Shown here: positions 1 to 8,283 of the stretch, piece by piece
Position numbering within the stretch: position 1 is the stretch's first letter
How the letters are laid out: the number at the start of each line of letters is the position of its first letter
Source of the DNA: Streptomyces sp. SKN60
GTDB lineage: Bacteria; Actinomycetota; Actinomycetes; Streptomycetales; Streptomycetaceae
DNA: 64,000 nt
NCBI RefSeq assembly: GCF_026236535.1
Contig: NZ_JAHTMW010000007.1
Span: 62,001 to 126,000, forward strand
Direction: 5' to 3'
Notes under the pieces: model-generated
The model's database searches: none
What the model was told of the DNA's origin: nothing
Seen by the model: the letters and a program-made list of their open reading frames with translations, nothing else
Position numbers and translations under genes: made by a program

Positions 1-335
1 CCGAGCGGCCGGCGGCGCATCTGTGCGGAGGCGTCGAAGCGGAAGGTGCCGTGCCCGGCGGCGGCGAGCGCGGGCAGGAAGCGGGCGGTGGTGGCGCCGT
101 CCCGGCAGTACACGTCGGCCTCGGCGACCCCGGGCCCGGCGGGCCGGCCCTCGATGTGCCAGGCGCCGGGCTCCTGCCGTACGGCATGGCCGAGGGCCTT
201 CAGGCCCTCGGCGAAGCCCTCGCTGTCGTCGGAGTGCAGCGGCCGGAGCAGCGTGGTGGTGCCTTCGGCCGCGGCGGCGAGGAAGAGGGCGCGGGCGGTG
301 ACGGACTTGGAGCCGGGGATGTCGATGACGGTCAC
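1..335 (-). CDS. aroA: 3-phosphoshikimate 1-carboxyvinyltransferase (EPSP synthase) family, N-terminal part only
   Basis: The reading frame starts at a GTG at 335 and runs off the left edge after 111 codons. The visible protein starts MTVIDIPGSKSVTARALFLA, which is the phosphate-binding IPGSKS loop of EPSP synthase, and continues with HSDDSEGFAEGLKALG, YCRDGATTARFLPALAAAG and SAQMRRRPL, all family-typical N-domain segments. EPSP synthase joins shikimate-3-phosphate and PEP in the aromatic amino acid pathway. Streptomyces can carry more than one aroA-like gene, so I cannot say whether this is the housekeeping copy. The C-terminal two thirds, including the other active-site residues, lie outside the window. 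Confidence 0.85.
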   Translation of the reverse strand, partial: MTVIDIPGSKSVTARALFLAAAAEGTTTLLRPLHSDDSEGFAEGLKALGHAVRQEPGAWHIEGRPAGPGVAEADVYCRDGATTARFLPALAAAGHGTFRFDASAQMRRRPL

Positions 336-440
336 GCCCGCCAGTCTGCCGTGGCGGGCGGGCCGGTCGCGGCCCGGTCCGGTGGGTGGACGGAGCGGTC
401 CGCGGAGTCCGGCGCCTCGCGGTCGTCCTCAGCCGGTCTT

Positions 441-2369
441 TCAGGTGATCTTCCGGTGGAGGTTCTCCTTCTCCGACGGGCCGGGGGTGGTGTCGGCGAT
501 CCAGGGGCCGTCGTCGCTGGGGTCGAGGATGCCCTCCTCCAGCCAGGTGTACGAGCCGGCCAGGACGCCGTCGACGACGCGGCGGTCCAGGTCGTCGGTG
601 TTGGCCCACAGGCGCCCGAACAGCTCCTCGATCCGCAGCCGGGACTGCCGGCAGAAGGCGTCGGCGAGCTGCCGGGCCTCGCGGCCGTGCGGGCCGGTGG
701 TGCGCAGGAGTTCGGCGCGGACGCAGACGGCGCTCATGGCGAAGAGTTCGGCGCCGATGTCGACGATCCGGCCGAGGAACGCCTGCTTGAGCTCCATCTT
801 CCCCTGCCAGCGGGACATCGCGTAGAAGGTGGAGCGGGCCAGCTTGCGGGAGGTGCGCTCGACATAGCGCAGATGGCTGGCGAGCTCGCCGAACTCCCCG
901 TACGTGCCCGGGAGTTGTCCCGGTCCGGCGACGAGCTTCGGCAGCCAGCGGGCGTAGAAGCCGCCGGCCCGGGCGCCCGCCCTGGCCTTGTCGGCGAGCG
1001 GCTTGTCGGGGTCGATGAGGTCGCCGGCGACGGAGAGGTGGGCGTCGACGGCCTCGCGGGCGATCAGCAGGTGCATGATCTCCGTCGAGCCCTCGAAGAT
1101 CCGGTTGATGCGCAGGTCGCGCAGCACCTGCTCGGCGGGGACGGCGCGTTCGCCGCGGGCGGCGAGCGAGTCGGCGGTCTCGTAGCCGCGGCCGCCGCGG
1201 ATCTGGACCAGTTCGTCGGCGATCCGCCAGGCCATCTCGGAGCCGTACAGCTTGGCGAGGGCGGCCTCGATGCGGATGTCGTTGCGGTCCTCGTCGGCCA
1301 TCTGGGAGGCGAGGTCGACGACCGCCTCCAGGGCGAAGGCGGTGGCGGCGATGAAGGAGATCTTGGTGCCGACGGCCTCGTGCCGGGCGACCGGCTTGCC
1401 CCACTGCTCGCGTTCGGCGGCCCATTCGCGGGCGATCTTCAGACACCACTTGCCGGCCCCGGCGCAGGCGGCGGGCAGCGAGAGGCGGCCGGTGTTGAGG
1501 GTGGTGAGGGCGATCTTCAGTCCGGCACCCTCGGGGCCGATGCGGTGCGCGGCCGGGACCCGGACCCCGTGGAAGCGGGTGACGCCGTTCTCCAGGCCGC
1601 GCAGGCCCATGAAGGCGTTGCGGTGCTCGACGGTGATGCCGGGCGAGTCGCCCTCGACGACGAAGGCGGTGATGCCGCCCTTGTGTCCCTCGGAGGCGGG
1701 CACCCGGGCCATGACGACGAGCAGGTCGGCGACGACGCCGTTGGTGGTCCACAGCTTCACGCCGTCGAGGACGTAGGTGTCGTCGCCGTCGGGGACAGCG
1801 GTGGTGGCGAGCCGGGCCGGGTCGGAGCCGACGTCGGGCTCGGTGAGCAGGAAGGCGGAGAGGTCGCTGCGGGCGAGCCGGGGCAGGAAGGCGTCCTTCT
1901 GCTCCTGGGTGCCGAAGAGCTTGAGCGGCTGCGGCACGCCGATCGACTGGTGCGCGGAGAGCAGCGCGCCGAGCGCCGGGCTGACGGAGCCGACGAGGGC
2001 GAGCGCGCGGTTGTAGTACAGCTGGGTGAGGCCGAGGCCGCCGTACTTCGGGTCGATCTTCATCCCGAGCGCGCCGATCTCCTTGAGGCCGCGGACGGTC
2101 TCGTCGGGGATGCGGGCCTCGCGCTCGATGCGCGCGCCGTCGACCCGGGTCTCGCAGAAGGCCCTGAGGGTGGCGAGGAAGGCCTCGCCGCGCCGTACGT
2201 CCTCGGCGGCGGGCAGCGGGTGGGGGTGGATGAGGTCGAGGCGGAACCGGCCGAGGAAGAGCTCCTTGGCGAAGCTCGGCTTGTGCCAGTCCTGCTGGCG
2301 GGCGGCCTCGGCGACCTGCCGGGCCTCGCGCTCGGTGACCTTGGGCGGCCGCTGGGTGGGTGCGGACAT
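441..2369 (-). CDS. Acyl-CoA dehydrogenase, long two-domain type
   Basis: A 642-residue flavoprotein that should oxidise acyl-CoA to trans-2-enoyl-CoA. Family segments run in order: N-terminal helical domain (about 60-175), the FAD/substrate beta region with FLLTEPDVGSDPARLATT (173-190) and KLWTTNG (205-211), and the C-terminal helical domain with GGRGYE (392-397) and IFEGSTEIMHLLIAREAV (from 424). E426 aligns with the catalytic glutamate of medium-chain enzymes. An extra domain of about 200 residues follows, making it longer than the usual 380-400 and similar in size to VLCAD-type enzymes. The ATG at 2369 is preceded by AAGGAGGC at good spacing. It follows an aldehyde dehydrogenase on the same strand, but a strong hairpin separates them. 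The chain-length preference cannot be read from sequence. Confidence 0.93.
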   Translation of the reverse strand: MSAPTQRPPKVTEREARQVAEAARQQDWHKPSFAKELFLGRFRLDLIHPHPLPAAEDVRRGEAFLATLRAFCETRVDGARIEREARIPDETVRGLKEIGALGMKIDPKYGGLGLTQLYYNRALALVGSVSPALGALLSAHQSIGVPQPLKLFGTQEQKDAFLPRLARSDLSAFLLTEPDVGSDPARLATTAVPDGDDTYVLDGVKLWTTNGVVADLLVVMARVPASEGHKGGITAFVVEGDSPGITVEHRNAFMGLRGLENGVTRFHGVRVPAAHRIGPEGAGLKIALTTLNTGRLSLPAACAGAGKWCLKIAREWAAEREQWGKPVARHEAVGTKISFIAATAFALEAVVDLASQMADEDRNDIRIEAALAKLYGSEMAWRIADELVQIRGGRGYETADSLAARGERAVPAEQVLRDLRINRIFEGSTEIMHLLIAREAVDAHLSVAGDLIDPDKPLADKARAGARAGGFYARWLPKLVAGPGQLPGTYGEFGELASHLRYVERTSRKLARSTFYAMSRWQGKMELKQAFLGRIVDIGAELFAMSAVCVRAELLRTTGPHGREARQLADAFCRQSRLRIEELFGRLWANTDDLDRRVVDGVLAGSYTWLEEGILDPSDDGPWIADTTPGPSEKENLHRKIT

Positions 2370-2430
2370 GGACGCCTCCTTGGGCTTCCTGTCCGTCGTA
2401 CCCGATTTCGGGGGGTTCGGAAAGACGAAG

Positions 2431-2467
2431 GGCGGCCCGAGCCCCCGCACAGTGGGCTCGGACCGCC
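2431..2467 (-). terminator. GC-rich hairpin after the aldehyde dehydrogenase gene
   Basis: Arms 2431-2444 (GGCGGCCCGAGCCC) and 2454-2467 (GGGCTCGGACCGCC) pair over 14 positions with one mismatch around a 9-base loop. It sits 46 bases past the stop of the upstream gene and before the acyl-CoA dehydrogenase start, with no T-run. Such hairpins commonly end transcripts in Streptomyces. Confidence 0.6.
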
Positions 2468-2512
2468 GGTCTCTTCGTCCGTACGGAGGTACGGGCCGGG
2501 GAGGCGTTCGGG

Positions 2513-3958
2513 TTAGAGCGCGAGGCCCGTCAGGACCAGGACGCGCTCGTAGGTGTAGTCGTCCATCGCGAACTTGACGCCCTCGCGGCCGACGCCGGAG
2601 CGCTTGGCGCCGCCGTACGGCATCTGGTCGGCGCGGTAGGACGGGACGTCGCCGACGATCACGCCGCCGACCTCGAGGGTGCGGTGGGCGCGGAAGGCGG
2701 CCTGCACGTCGTGGGTGAAGACACCGGCCTGGAGACCGAAGTCCGAGTCGTTGACGGCGGCGAAGGCCTCGGCCTCGCCGTCGACCTTGGCGATCGTGAG
2801 GACCGGGCCGAAGACCTCGGCGCGGGCCAGGGTGACGCCGGCCGGGAGCTCGGTGAGGACGGTCGGGGCGTAGGAGGCGCCCTCGCGCTTGCCGCCGGCG
2901 AGCAGCTTGGCGCCGGCCGCGACGGCCTCGTCCACCCAGGACTCGACGCGCTTGGCGGCGTTCTCGTCGACGAGCGGGCCGACGTCGGTGGCGTCGTCCG
3001 CCGGGTCGCCGGTGACCTGGGCCTCGACGGCCGCGACGATCTTCGGCAGCAGGCGGTCGTGGACGGAGGCGTCCACGATCACGCGCTGCACGGAGATGCA
3101 GGACTGGCCGCCCTGGTAGTTGGAGAAGGTGGCGATCCGGGTCGCGGCCCAGTCCAGGTCGGCCTCGGAGGACCAGTCGGACAGGACGACGGCGGCGGCG
3201 TTGCCGCCGAGCTCCAGGGTGCAGTGCTTGTGCGGCACGGACTCCTGGATGGCGAAGCCGACCTTGTCGGAGCCGGTGAAGGAGATGACCGGGAGGCGCT
3301 CGTCCTGGACGAGGGCGGGCATCCGGTCGTTCGGCACGGGCAGCACGGACCAGGAGCCGGCCGGCAGGTCGGTCTCGGCCAGGATCTCGCCCAGGATCAG
3401 GGAGGAGATCGGGGTGGCCGGGGCCGGCTTGAGGATGATCGGGGCGCCGACGGCGATGGCCGGGGCGACCTTGTGGGCGCCGAGGTTCAGCGGGAAGTTG
3501 AACGGCGCGATGCCGAGCACGACGCCCTTGGGGATGCGGCGGGTCAGCGCGAGCCGGCCCACGCCGCCGGCCTCGGTGTCGAGGCGCTGCGCCTCGCCGG
3601 CGTTCCAGCGGCGGGTCTCCTCGGCGGCGAACCGGAACACGGACACGGCCCGGCCGACCTCGCCGCGCGCCCACTTGATGGGCTTGCCGTTCTCGGCGGA
3701 GATCAGCTGGGCGATCTCCTCGGTGCGCTCGGCGAGCCGCTTCGACACGTGGTCGAGGGCGGCGGCGCGCACGTGCGCCGGGGTCGCGGCGAACTCGTCG
3801 ACGACGGCGTGCGCGGCGGCGACGGCCTCCTCGACCTGGGCCTCGGTGGGCACGCTGACCTTGCCGACCAGACGTCCGTCGTACGAGTTCGTGACGTCGA
3901 AGGTGGCCTCGCCGGTGGCCTCGCGGCCGGCGAGCCAGAAGGCGTGGGTGGTCGTCAT
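2513..3958 (-). CDS. NAD(P)-dependent aldehyde dehydrogenase, candidate succinate-semialdehyde-type
   Basis: 481 residues, the usual length for the ALDH superfamily. The nucleotide-binding region contains APFNFPLNLGAHKVAPAIA and FTGSDKVG. The general-base glutamate is in LELGGNAAAV and the catalytic cysteine in YQGGQSCISVQRV. The cysteine context (SCISVQR) differs from the betaine/aminobutyraldehyde type of the two other ALDHs in this window (QDCTAATR) and resembles lactaldehyde/phosphonoacetaldehyde/semialdehyde enzymes. The ATG at 3958 has AAAGGG about 10 bases upstream. Its proximity to gabT and the polyamine genes makes it a candidate for the last step, succinate semialdehyde to succinate, but the substrate is an inference. 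A hairpin follows at 2431-2467. Confidence 0.9.
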   Translation of the reverse strand: MTTTHAFWLAGREATGEATFDVTNSYDGRLVGKVSVPTEAQVEEAVAAAHAVVDEFAATPAHVRAAALDHVSKRLAERTEEIAQLISAENGKPIKWARGEVGRAVSVFRFAAEETRRWNAGEAQRLDTEAGGVGRLALTRRIPKGVVLGIAPFNFPLNLGAHKVAPAIAVGAPIILKPAPATPISSLILGEILAETDLPAGSWSVLPVPNDRMPALVQDERLPVISFTGSDKVGFAIQESVPHKHCTLELGGNAAAVVLSDWSSEADLDWAATRIATFSNYQGGQSCISVQRVIVDASVHDRLLPKIVAAVEAQVTGDPADDATDVGPLVDENAAKRVESWVDEAVAAGAKLLAGGKREGASYAPTVLTELPAGVTLARAEVFGPVLTIAKVDGEAEAFAAVNDSDFGLQAGVFTHDVQAAFRAHRTLEVGGVIVGDVPSYRADQMPYGGAKRSGVGREGVKFAMDDYTYERVLVLTGLAL

Positions 3959-4122
3959 TGCGTCCCGGCCCTTTCGTAGGGGGTGTACGAGGAGTGCCCG
4001 AGGGGTGCCTCGCGCTCTGCTGACACGGTAGGGCGAACCGGGCGGACAGGCGCTTGTCCGCGGTGGAGTGGTGGGGCGGGTGCTCCTGTCCGCTTTGGCC
4101 CAAGCGGGCGGGAGCAGGCCCG

Positions 4123-5436
4123 TCACCAGGTCCGGTACGCCGAGAAGGGCCGGCGGTTGAAGTCGTTGCCCCAGCGGACGGCGATGTACCGGTCCTCGTA
4201 CCGGAACAGGCCGGTGAGCTTGTCGTTGCCGTCGTCCGTGTCGCGGTCGAAGGTGCGCTCGTCCACCGTCTCGCCGGTGGCGGAGTCATAGACGTAGAGC
4301 CCGTCGAGGCCCTTCCGCTCGCGGGTGAAGATCGTCACGCGGCCGCCGCCCACGTGCAGTGCCGTGACGTTCTGGTTGGCATAGAGGCGGTCCGAGCTCC
4401 AGGCTTCGTTCCCGCTCGCCAGGTCGTAGGCGACGACGCCGCCGGAAGCGACGAAGAGCTTTCCGTCGACGACGGCCACCTGGCCGCCTCGGGCGTCGAT
4501 CTGCCCCTGACGGCGGCCGTCCGGCCCGAAGGCGATCCAGGCGTCCACGCCGTGGTCCCCCGGCTCCTGGACCTTCAGCACCGTCGGTTCGGCGGACAGG
4601 AAGGACATGAAGGAGTCCGGGGCGACGGGCCGCCGGGCGCCCAGCGGAACGGCCCACCGGACCGCGCCGTCGGCCGGGTCGAAGGCGGCCAGCTTCGCCT
4701 CGGTCGCGCACTGGAGGGCGGCGAGCACCCGCCCGGACGCGACGGCGACTTCGCGCGGGAGGCAGCCCTTCGGCACGGCGGCCTTCCAGCGCGGGGCGCC
4801 GGTGCGCAGGTCGAAGGCGCGCAGCGCCTGGTCACCGGGGAGCACGGGCCGCGTATGCCGGTCGGGCGCGGCGTTCCACTCCTCGTCCTCGTCGCGGAGC
4901 ACGGCGAGGCCGGCACCGGTGGCCAGGACGTCGTCGGCGTACTTCGGGTCGGCGTCGCCGTGCCTGCGGGTGGTGCGCCACAGCTCGTGGCCGTCCTTCA
5001 GGTCGATCGCGGCGACCGTGCCGCAGCCCTTGCCGTCTTCCATGAGGCCGATCAGCGCGACGGAGTCGGCGGCGGCGGTGCTGGTGGCACAGATTTCGGC
5101 CCGGCCGGGCACGGCGTACTCCCAGCGCCGCTTCCCCGAACGCGCGTCGAAGGCGGTGACGGCGTCGAAGCGGCTGCGGACGACGGTGTCGCCGACGAGC
5201 CAGGCGCGATTGCCGTACTCGGCGGCGACGCGGTCGTACGGCGTGTCCCAGACCCGCTCCATCGCGTCGCCCGGCATACGGCCCAGTTCGGAGGCGACGC
5301 AGGAGGAGAGTCCTCCGACGAGGGCGAGCCCGATGAGAACGGCGACCAGGCAGCCGAACACCCCCCGCCACGTGGCCGGCGGCGCCCCGCCGTCGCCGCC
5401 GCCGTCGTTCGTACGCCCCGCCATACGGATCCCCAC
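4123..5436 (-). CDS. Membrane-anchored PQQ-type beta-propeller protein
   Basis: 437 residues. A hydrophobic segment around residues 26-46 ends in SSC and is followed by an extracytoplasmic domain of repeated blades with the pattern AFDARSGKRRWEY, AIDLKDGHELWRT, AFDLRTGAPRWKA, AFDPADGAVRWAV, AYDLASGNEAWSS and VYDSATGETVDE, which are typical PQQ-like (WD40-like) repeats. No PQQ ligand set or enzyme motif is obvious, so this is probably a binding or scaffold propeller. The first start is GTG at 5436; an in-frame ATG four codons later (5424) is also plausible. The hydrophobic segment could be a signal anchor or lipoprotein signal. The substrate is unknown. Confidence 0.8.
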   Translation of the reverse strand: MGIRMAGRTNDGGGDGGAPPATWRGVFGCLVAVLIGLALVGGLSSCVASELGRMPGDAMERVWDTPYDRVAAEYGNRAWLVGDTVVRSRFDAVTAFDARSGKRRWEYAVPGRAEICATSTAAADSVALIGLMEDGKGCGTVAAIDLKDGHELWRTTRRHGDADPKYADDVLATGAGLAVLRDEDEEWNAAPDRHTRPVLPGDQALRAFDLRTGAPRWKAAVPKGCLPREVAVASGRVLAALQCATEAKLAAFDPADGAVRWAVPLGARRPVAPDSFMSFLSAEPTVLKVQEPGDHGVDAWIAFGPDGRRQGQIDARGGQVAVVDGKLFVASGGVVAYDLASGNEAWSSDRLYANQNVTALHVGGGRVTIFTRERKGLDGLYVYDSATGETVDERTFDRDTDDGNDKLTGLFRYEDRYIAVRWGNDFNRRPFSAYRTW

Positions 5437-5496
5437 CCCTGACTCCCGGGCCGCTCCCCCGCGACCGCCGACGGCCCACAGCGTAGGCGGAGTCGA

Positions 5497-6474
5497 TCAG
5501 CGGCGCCGCTCCGTCGAGACGATCAGGCAGACGCCCGCCACGACGATCGCGCCGCCGAGCACGATCGGCCAGGTCAGCGTCTCGCTCAGGATGAGCGCGC
5601 CGAGGGCGACGGCGACGACCGGGTTGACGTAGGCGTAGGCGGCGACGAGCGAGAGCGGTGCCGTGTGGAGGAGCCAGGCGTAGGCCGTGAAGGCGATCAG
5701 GGAGCCGAAGACGATGAGGTAGGCGAGGGCGGCCCAGGAGCGGCCGGTGACCGCGGAGGGGTCGAAGCCGTGGTGTTCGCCGCGGAGCAGGGCGACGCCG
5801 AAGCCGGCGAGGCCGCCGGCGATCATCTCGTACGCGCTGGCGGTGAAGGGGTTCGCGGGCATCTCGATCCGCGAGGACGCGAACGAGCCGGTCGACCAGG
5901 CCAGCGTGCCGAGCACCACGAGGACCACGCCGCCCGCCTGCACCTCGCCGCTGAGCCCGGGCAGCATCAGCACGGCGAGCCCGGCGAGGCCGAGCAGCAC
6001 CCCGGCGAGGCCGCCGGCGCTCGGCCGCTCACCGGAGCAGGCCTTGAGGACCACGACCCAGGCGGGGACGACCGCGATGAGCAGCGCGGCCAGCCCCGAG
6101 GGCACGGAGGTCTCGGCGAGGACGACCAGGCCGTTGCCGCAGAGCAGCAGCAACAGGCCGACGAGCGCCGCCGACGCCAGCTGCCGCCGGGTCACCTTCA
6201 GGGCCGCGGGCCCCTGCCGCCAGGCGACGACGCCCAGGAGGATCACGCCGGCCGCCACGAACCGCATGCCCGCCGACAGGAACGGCGGCAGGCTCTCCAC
6301 CACGACCCGGATCCCGAGGTAGGTCGAGCCCCACACCACGTACACGATCCCGAGAGCCACCCACACGGCGGCGGGTATGCGCCGGCCGGTGGCGGGGCCC
6401 AGGGCGGGGGCATCGGTGGCGGTGGGGGTCGGGGTCGGGGCGGAGGCGGCCGGATCGGCGGCGGGGCTTGTCAT
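5497..6474 (-). CDS. EamA-family drug/metabolite exporter
   Basis: 325 residues with a Pro/Thr/Ala-rich N-terminal tail and ten predicted membrane segments in two five-helix halves. The first half holds the family signature WGSTYLGIRVVVESLPPF; the second half has VFGSLIAFTAYAWLLH and AYAYVNPVVAVALGALILSE, a hallmark of the EamA (DUF6) fold. Members export amino acids, purines and similar metabolites; the substrate here is not predictable. It sits between a propeller protein and a PucR regulator on the same strand, with gaps of about 60-90 bases. Confidence 0.9.
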   Translation of the reverse strand: MTSPAADPAASAPTPTPTATDAPALGPATGRRIPAAVWVALGIVYVVWGSTYLGIRVVVESLPPFLSAGMRFVAAGVILLGVVAWRQGPAALKVTRRQLASAALVGLLLLLCGNGLVVLAETSVPSGLAALLIAVVPAWVVVLKACSGERPSAGGLAGVLLGLAGLAVLMLPGLSGEVQAGGVVLVVLGTLAWSTGSFASSRIEMPANPFTASAYEMIAGGLAGFGVALLRGEHHGFDPSAVTGRSWAALAYLIVFGSLIAFTAYAWLLHTAPLSLVAAYAYVNPVVAVALGALILSETLTWPIVLGGAIVVAGVCLIVSTERRR

Positions 6475-6565
6475 GCGCAGGAGATTACGGAGCGAGGGGC
6501 TCCTGGGCCAGGAATTCTGCCCGCCATCGGGCAGGACGCGGGGAAACCGGGCCGATCCCCCGTTC

Positions 6566-8164
6566 TCAGTCCTTCGAGCGGGGCGTCGCCGCGGTCGACG
6601 GCGGAGGCGTGTCGCCCGTCGCCTTCAGCGCCAGCCACAGCTCCATGCGCACGTCCGCGTCGTCGAGCGAGCGGCCGAGGATCTCCTCGACCCGGCGCAT
6701 GCGGTAGCGCAGGGTGTGCCGGTGCACGCCGAGGTCGGCCGCGGCGGCGTCCCACTGGCCGTGCCGGGAGAGCCAGGCGCGCAGCGAGGCGACGAGGTCG
6801 CCGCGGCCGGTGGCGTCGTGCTCGTACAGGGCGCGCAGCAGGCCGTCGGCGAAGGCGCGGACGGCGTCGTCGGCGAGCAGCGGCAGTACGGAGCCGGCGG
6901 CGAGCTCCTCGTGCTCGACGAGGGCGCGGCCGCGCCGCCGGGCGACCGACAGGGACTGCTCGGCCTGCTTGTAGGCGGCGCCCGCGGCGATCGGGCCGGT
7001 CGGGGCGGAGAGTCCGACGACCAGGCCGGCCTCCTCGGCCTCGCGGCTGGCGTAGCCCTCGCACGCGGTGACGACCGCTCCCCCGTCGCCGGCCAGGACG
7101 ACCAGCCGTTCGCCGCCCTCCGGCCCCTCGGGCACGGTGAGCGCCGACTCCCCGGCCCGCGCCGCCGCGGCCTCCAGGGTCTCGGCGAGCACGGCGAGCG
7201 GCGACTCGCCGTCCTTCGGCTCGGCCGGCACGGGCTCGGCGATCAGCAGCCGGAAGGGCGCGTCGAGCAGCCCGCCGTACAGGTCGCCCGCCACCGCCCG
7301 GGCGTGGTCCGGCTGCCCGGCGAGCAGCATCCGCAGCACGGCCGCGCCGAGTCGCTGCTCGGCGGCCTGGAGCGAGCGGGACCGCTCGGTGGTGAGGGTG
7401 AGGAGGGCGATGGCGGAGTGGACGGCGTAGCGCTCGGCTGTGCCGAGCGGCGCGCCCGTGCCGACCGCGAGCGCGCCCCGCACCCGCCGCCCGGTGCCGA
7501 GCGACTGCAGTTCGATCCGGTCGTCCGTGCCGCCGACCACGGCGCTCGCGGGCGCGGGCCGCTCCCGCAGCCGCTCCACGTCGGGCGTGAGCCGGGCCGC
7601 CCGCCGCGCCGCCCACTCGGGCGCCACGGCGATCACGGTGCCGGAGGTGTCGTACAGCGCGGCCCAGCCGTCCACGTGCGCGGCGAGCCGGGCGACGACC
7701 GCGTCCGGGCCCTCGGCGAGCGCCGCCCGGGTCAGCTCGCGCTGCGCCTCGAAACCGGCGGTCACGGCCCGGTACTGGTCGGCGGCGATGGCCGCCGAGA
7801 CCGCCTTGCTGATGGCGAGGAACGGCGTCCGCCGCGGCACTTCGAGCAGCGGCAGATGCTCGTCGCGGGCCGCTTCGAGCAGCGCGCCCGGGATGTCCTC
7901 GTAGTTGACGCCGACGGCGAAGCCGAGGCCGACGACCCCGGCGCCGAGCAGCCGCCGCACATAGCGCCGCATGGCCTCCGGGTCCTCGGCGTCAAGGGTG
8001 AGCGCGGTGGTGAGCAGCAGCTCGCCGCCCTCCATGTACGGGACGGGGTCGGCGAGCTCGCTGACGTGCGCCCAGCGCACGGGGGTGTCGAGGCGGTCCT
8101 CCCCGGCGCGGACGGTGAGTTTGAGCGCCGAGTGCTGGACGAGCGAGGCGAGGGTGGGCGGCAT
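6566..8164 (-). CDS. PucR-family transcriptional regulator
   Basis: 532 residues. The N-terminal PucR domain (about 1-125) contains VRWAHVSELADPVPYMEGGE and LLTTAL. The middle is a GGDEF-like/CdaR-type region, and the C-terminal helix-turn-helix (about 455-515) has LRAWLSRHGQWDAAAADLGV and HRHTLRYRMRRVEEILG, the classic PucR signature. PucR proteins usually control purine, amino acid or GABA catabolism in response to small ligands. gabT lies about 2.9 kb away, separated by one gene, so control of GABA or polyamine use is a reasonable inference. The ATG at 8164 has a possible -10 (TAAGGT) about 13 bases before it and no clear Shine-Dalgarno, suggesting a very short leader. Confidence 0.92.
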   Translation of the reverse strand: MPPTLASLVQHSALKLTVRAGEDRLDTPVRWAHVSELADPVPYMEGGELLLTTALTLDAEDPEAMRRYVRRLLGAGVVGLGFAVGVNYEDIPGALLEAARDEHLPLLEVPRRTPFLAISKAVSAAIAADQYRAVTAGFEAQRELTRAALAEGPDAVVARLAAHVDGWAALYDTSGTVIAVAPEWAARRAARLTPDVERLRERPAPASAVVGGTDDRIELQSLGTGRRVRGALAVGTGAPLGTAERYAVHSAIALLTLTTERSRSLQAAEQRLGAAVLRMLLAGQPDHARAVAGDLYGGLLDAPFRLLIAEPVPAEPKDGESPLAVLAETLEAAAARAGESALTVPEGPEGGERLVVLAGDGGAVVTACEGYASREAEEAGLVVGLSAPTGPIAAGAAYKQAEQSLSVARRRGRALVEHEELAAGSVLPLLADDAVRAFADGLLRALYEHDATGRGDLVASLRAWLSRHGQWDAAAADLGVHRHTLRYRMRRVEEILGRSLDDADVRMELWLALKATGDTPPPSTAATPRSKD

Positions 8165-8283
8165 TGGGGACCGTCGGACCTTAGAGGTTCTGGGGGAGGG
8201 AGCGCGTCGGGCGTGGGGAGGGCGCGGGCCGCCCGTGGGGGCGGCGTGCTCCCGATTCTGCCAGCCCGCCCGGCGCCCCGCCG

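Noticed and set aside
51..2516. 821-codon open frame on the plus strand
   Set aside because: It is antisense to the aroA and acyl-CoA dehydrogenase genes, its product is Gly/Ala/Asp-rich without family features, and high GC makes such shadows common.
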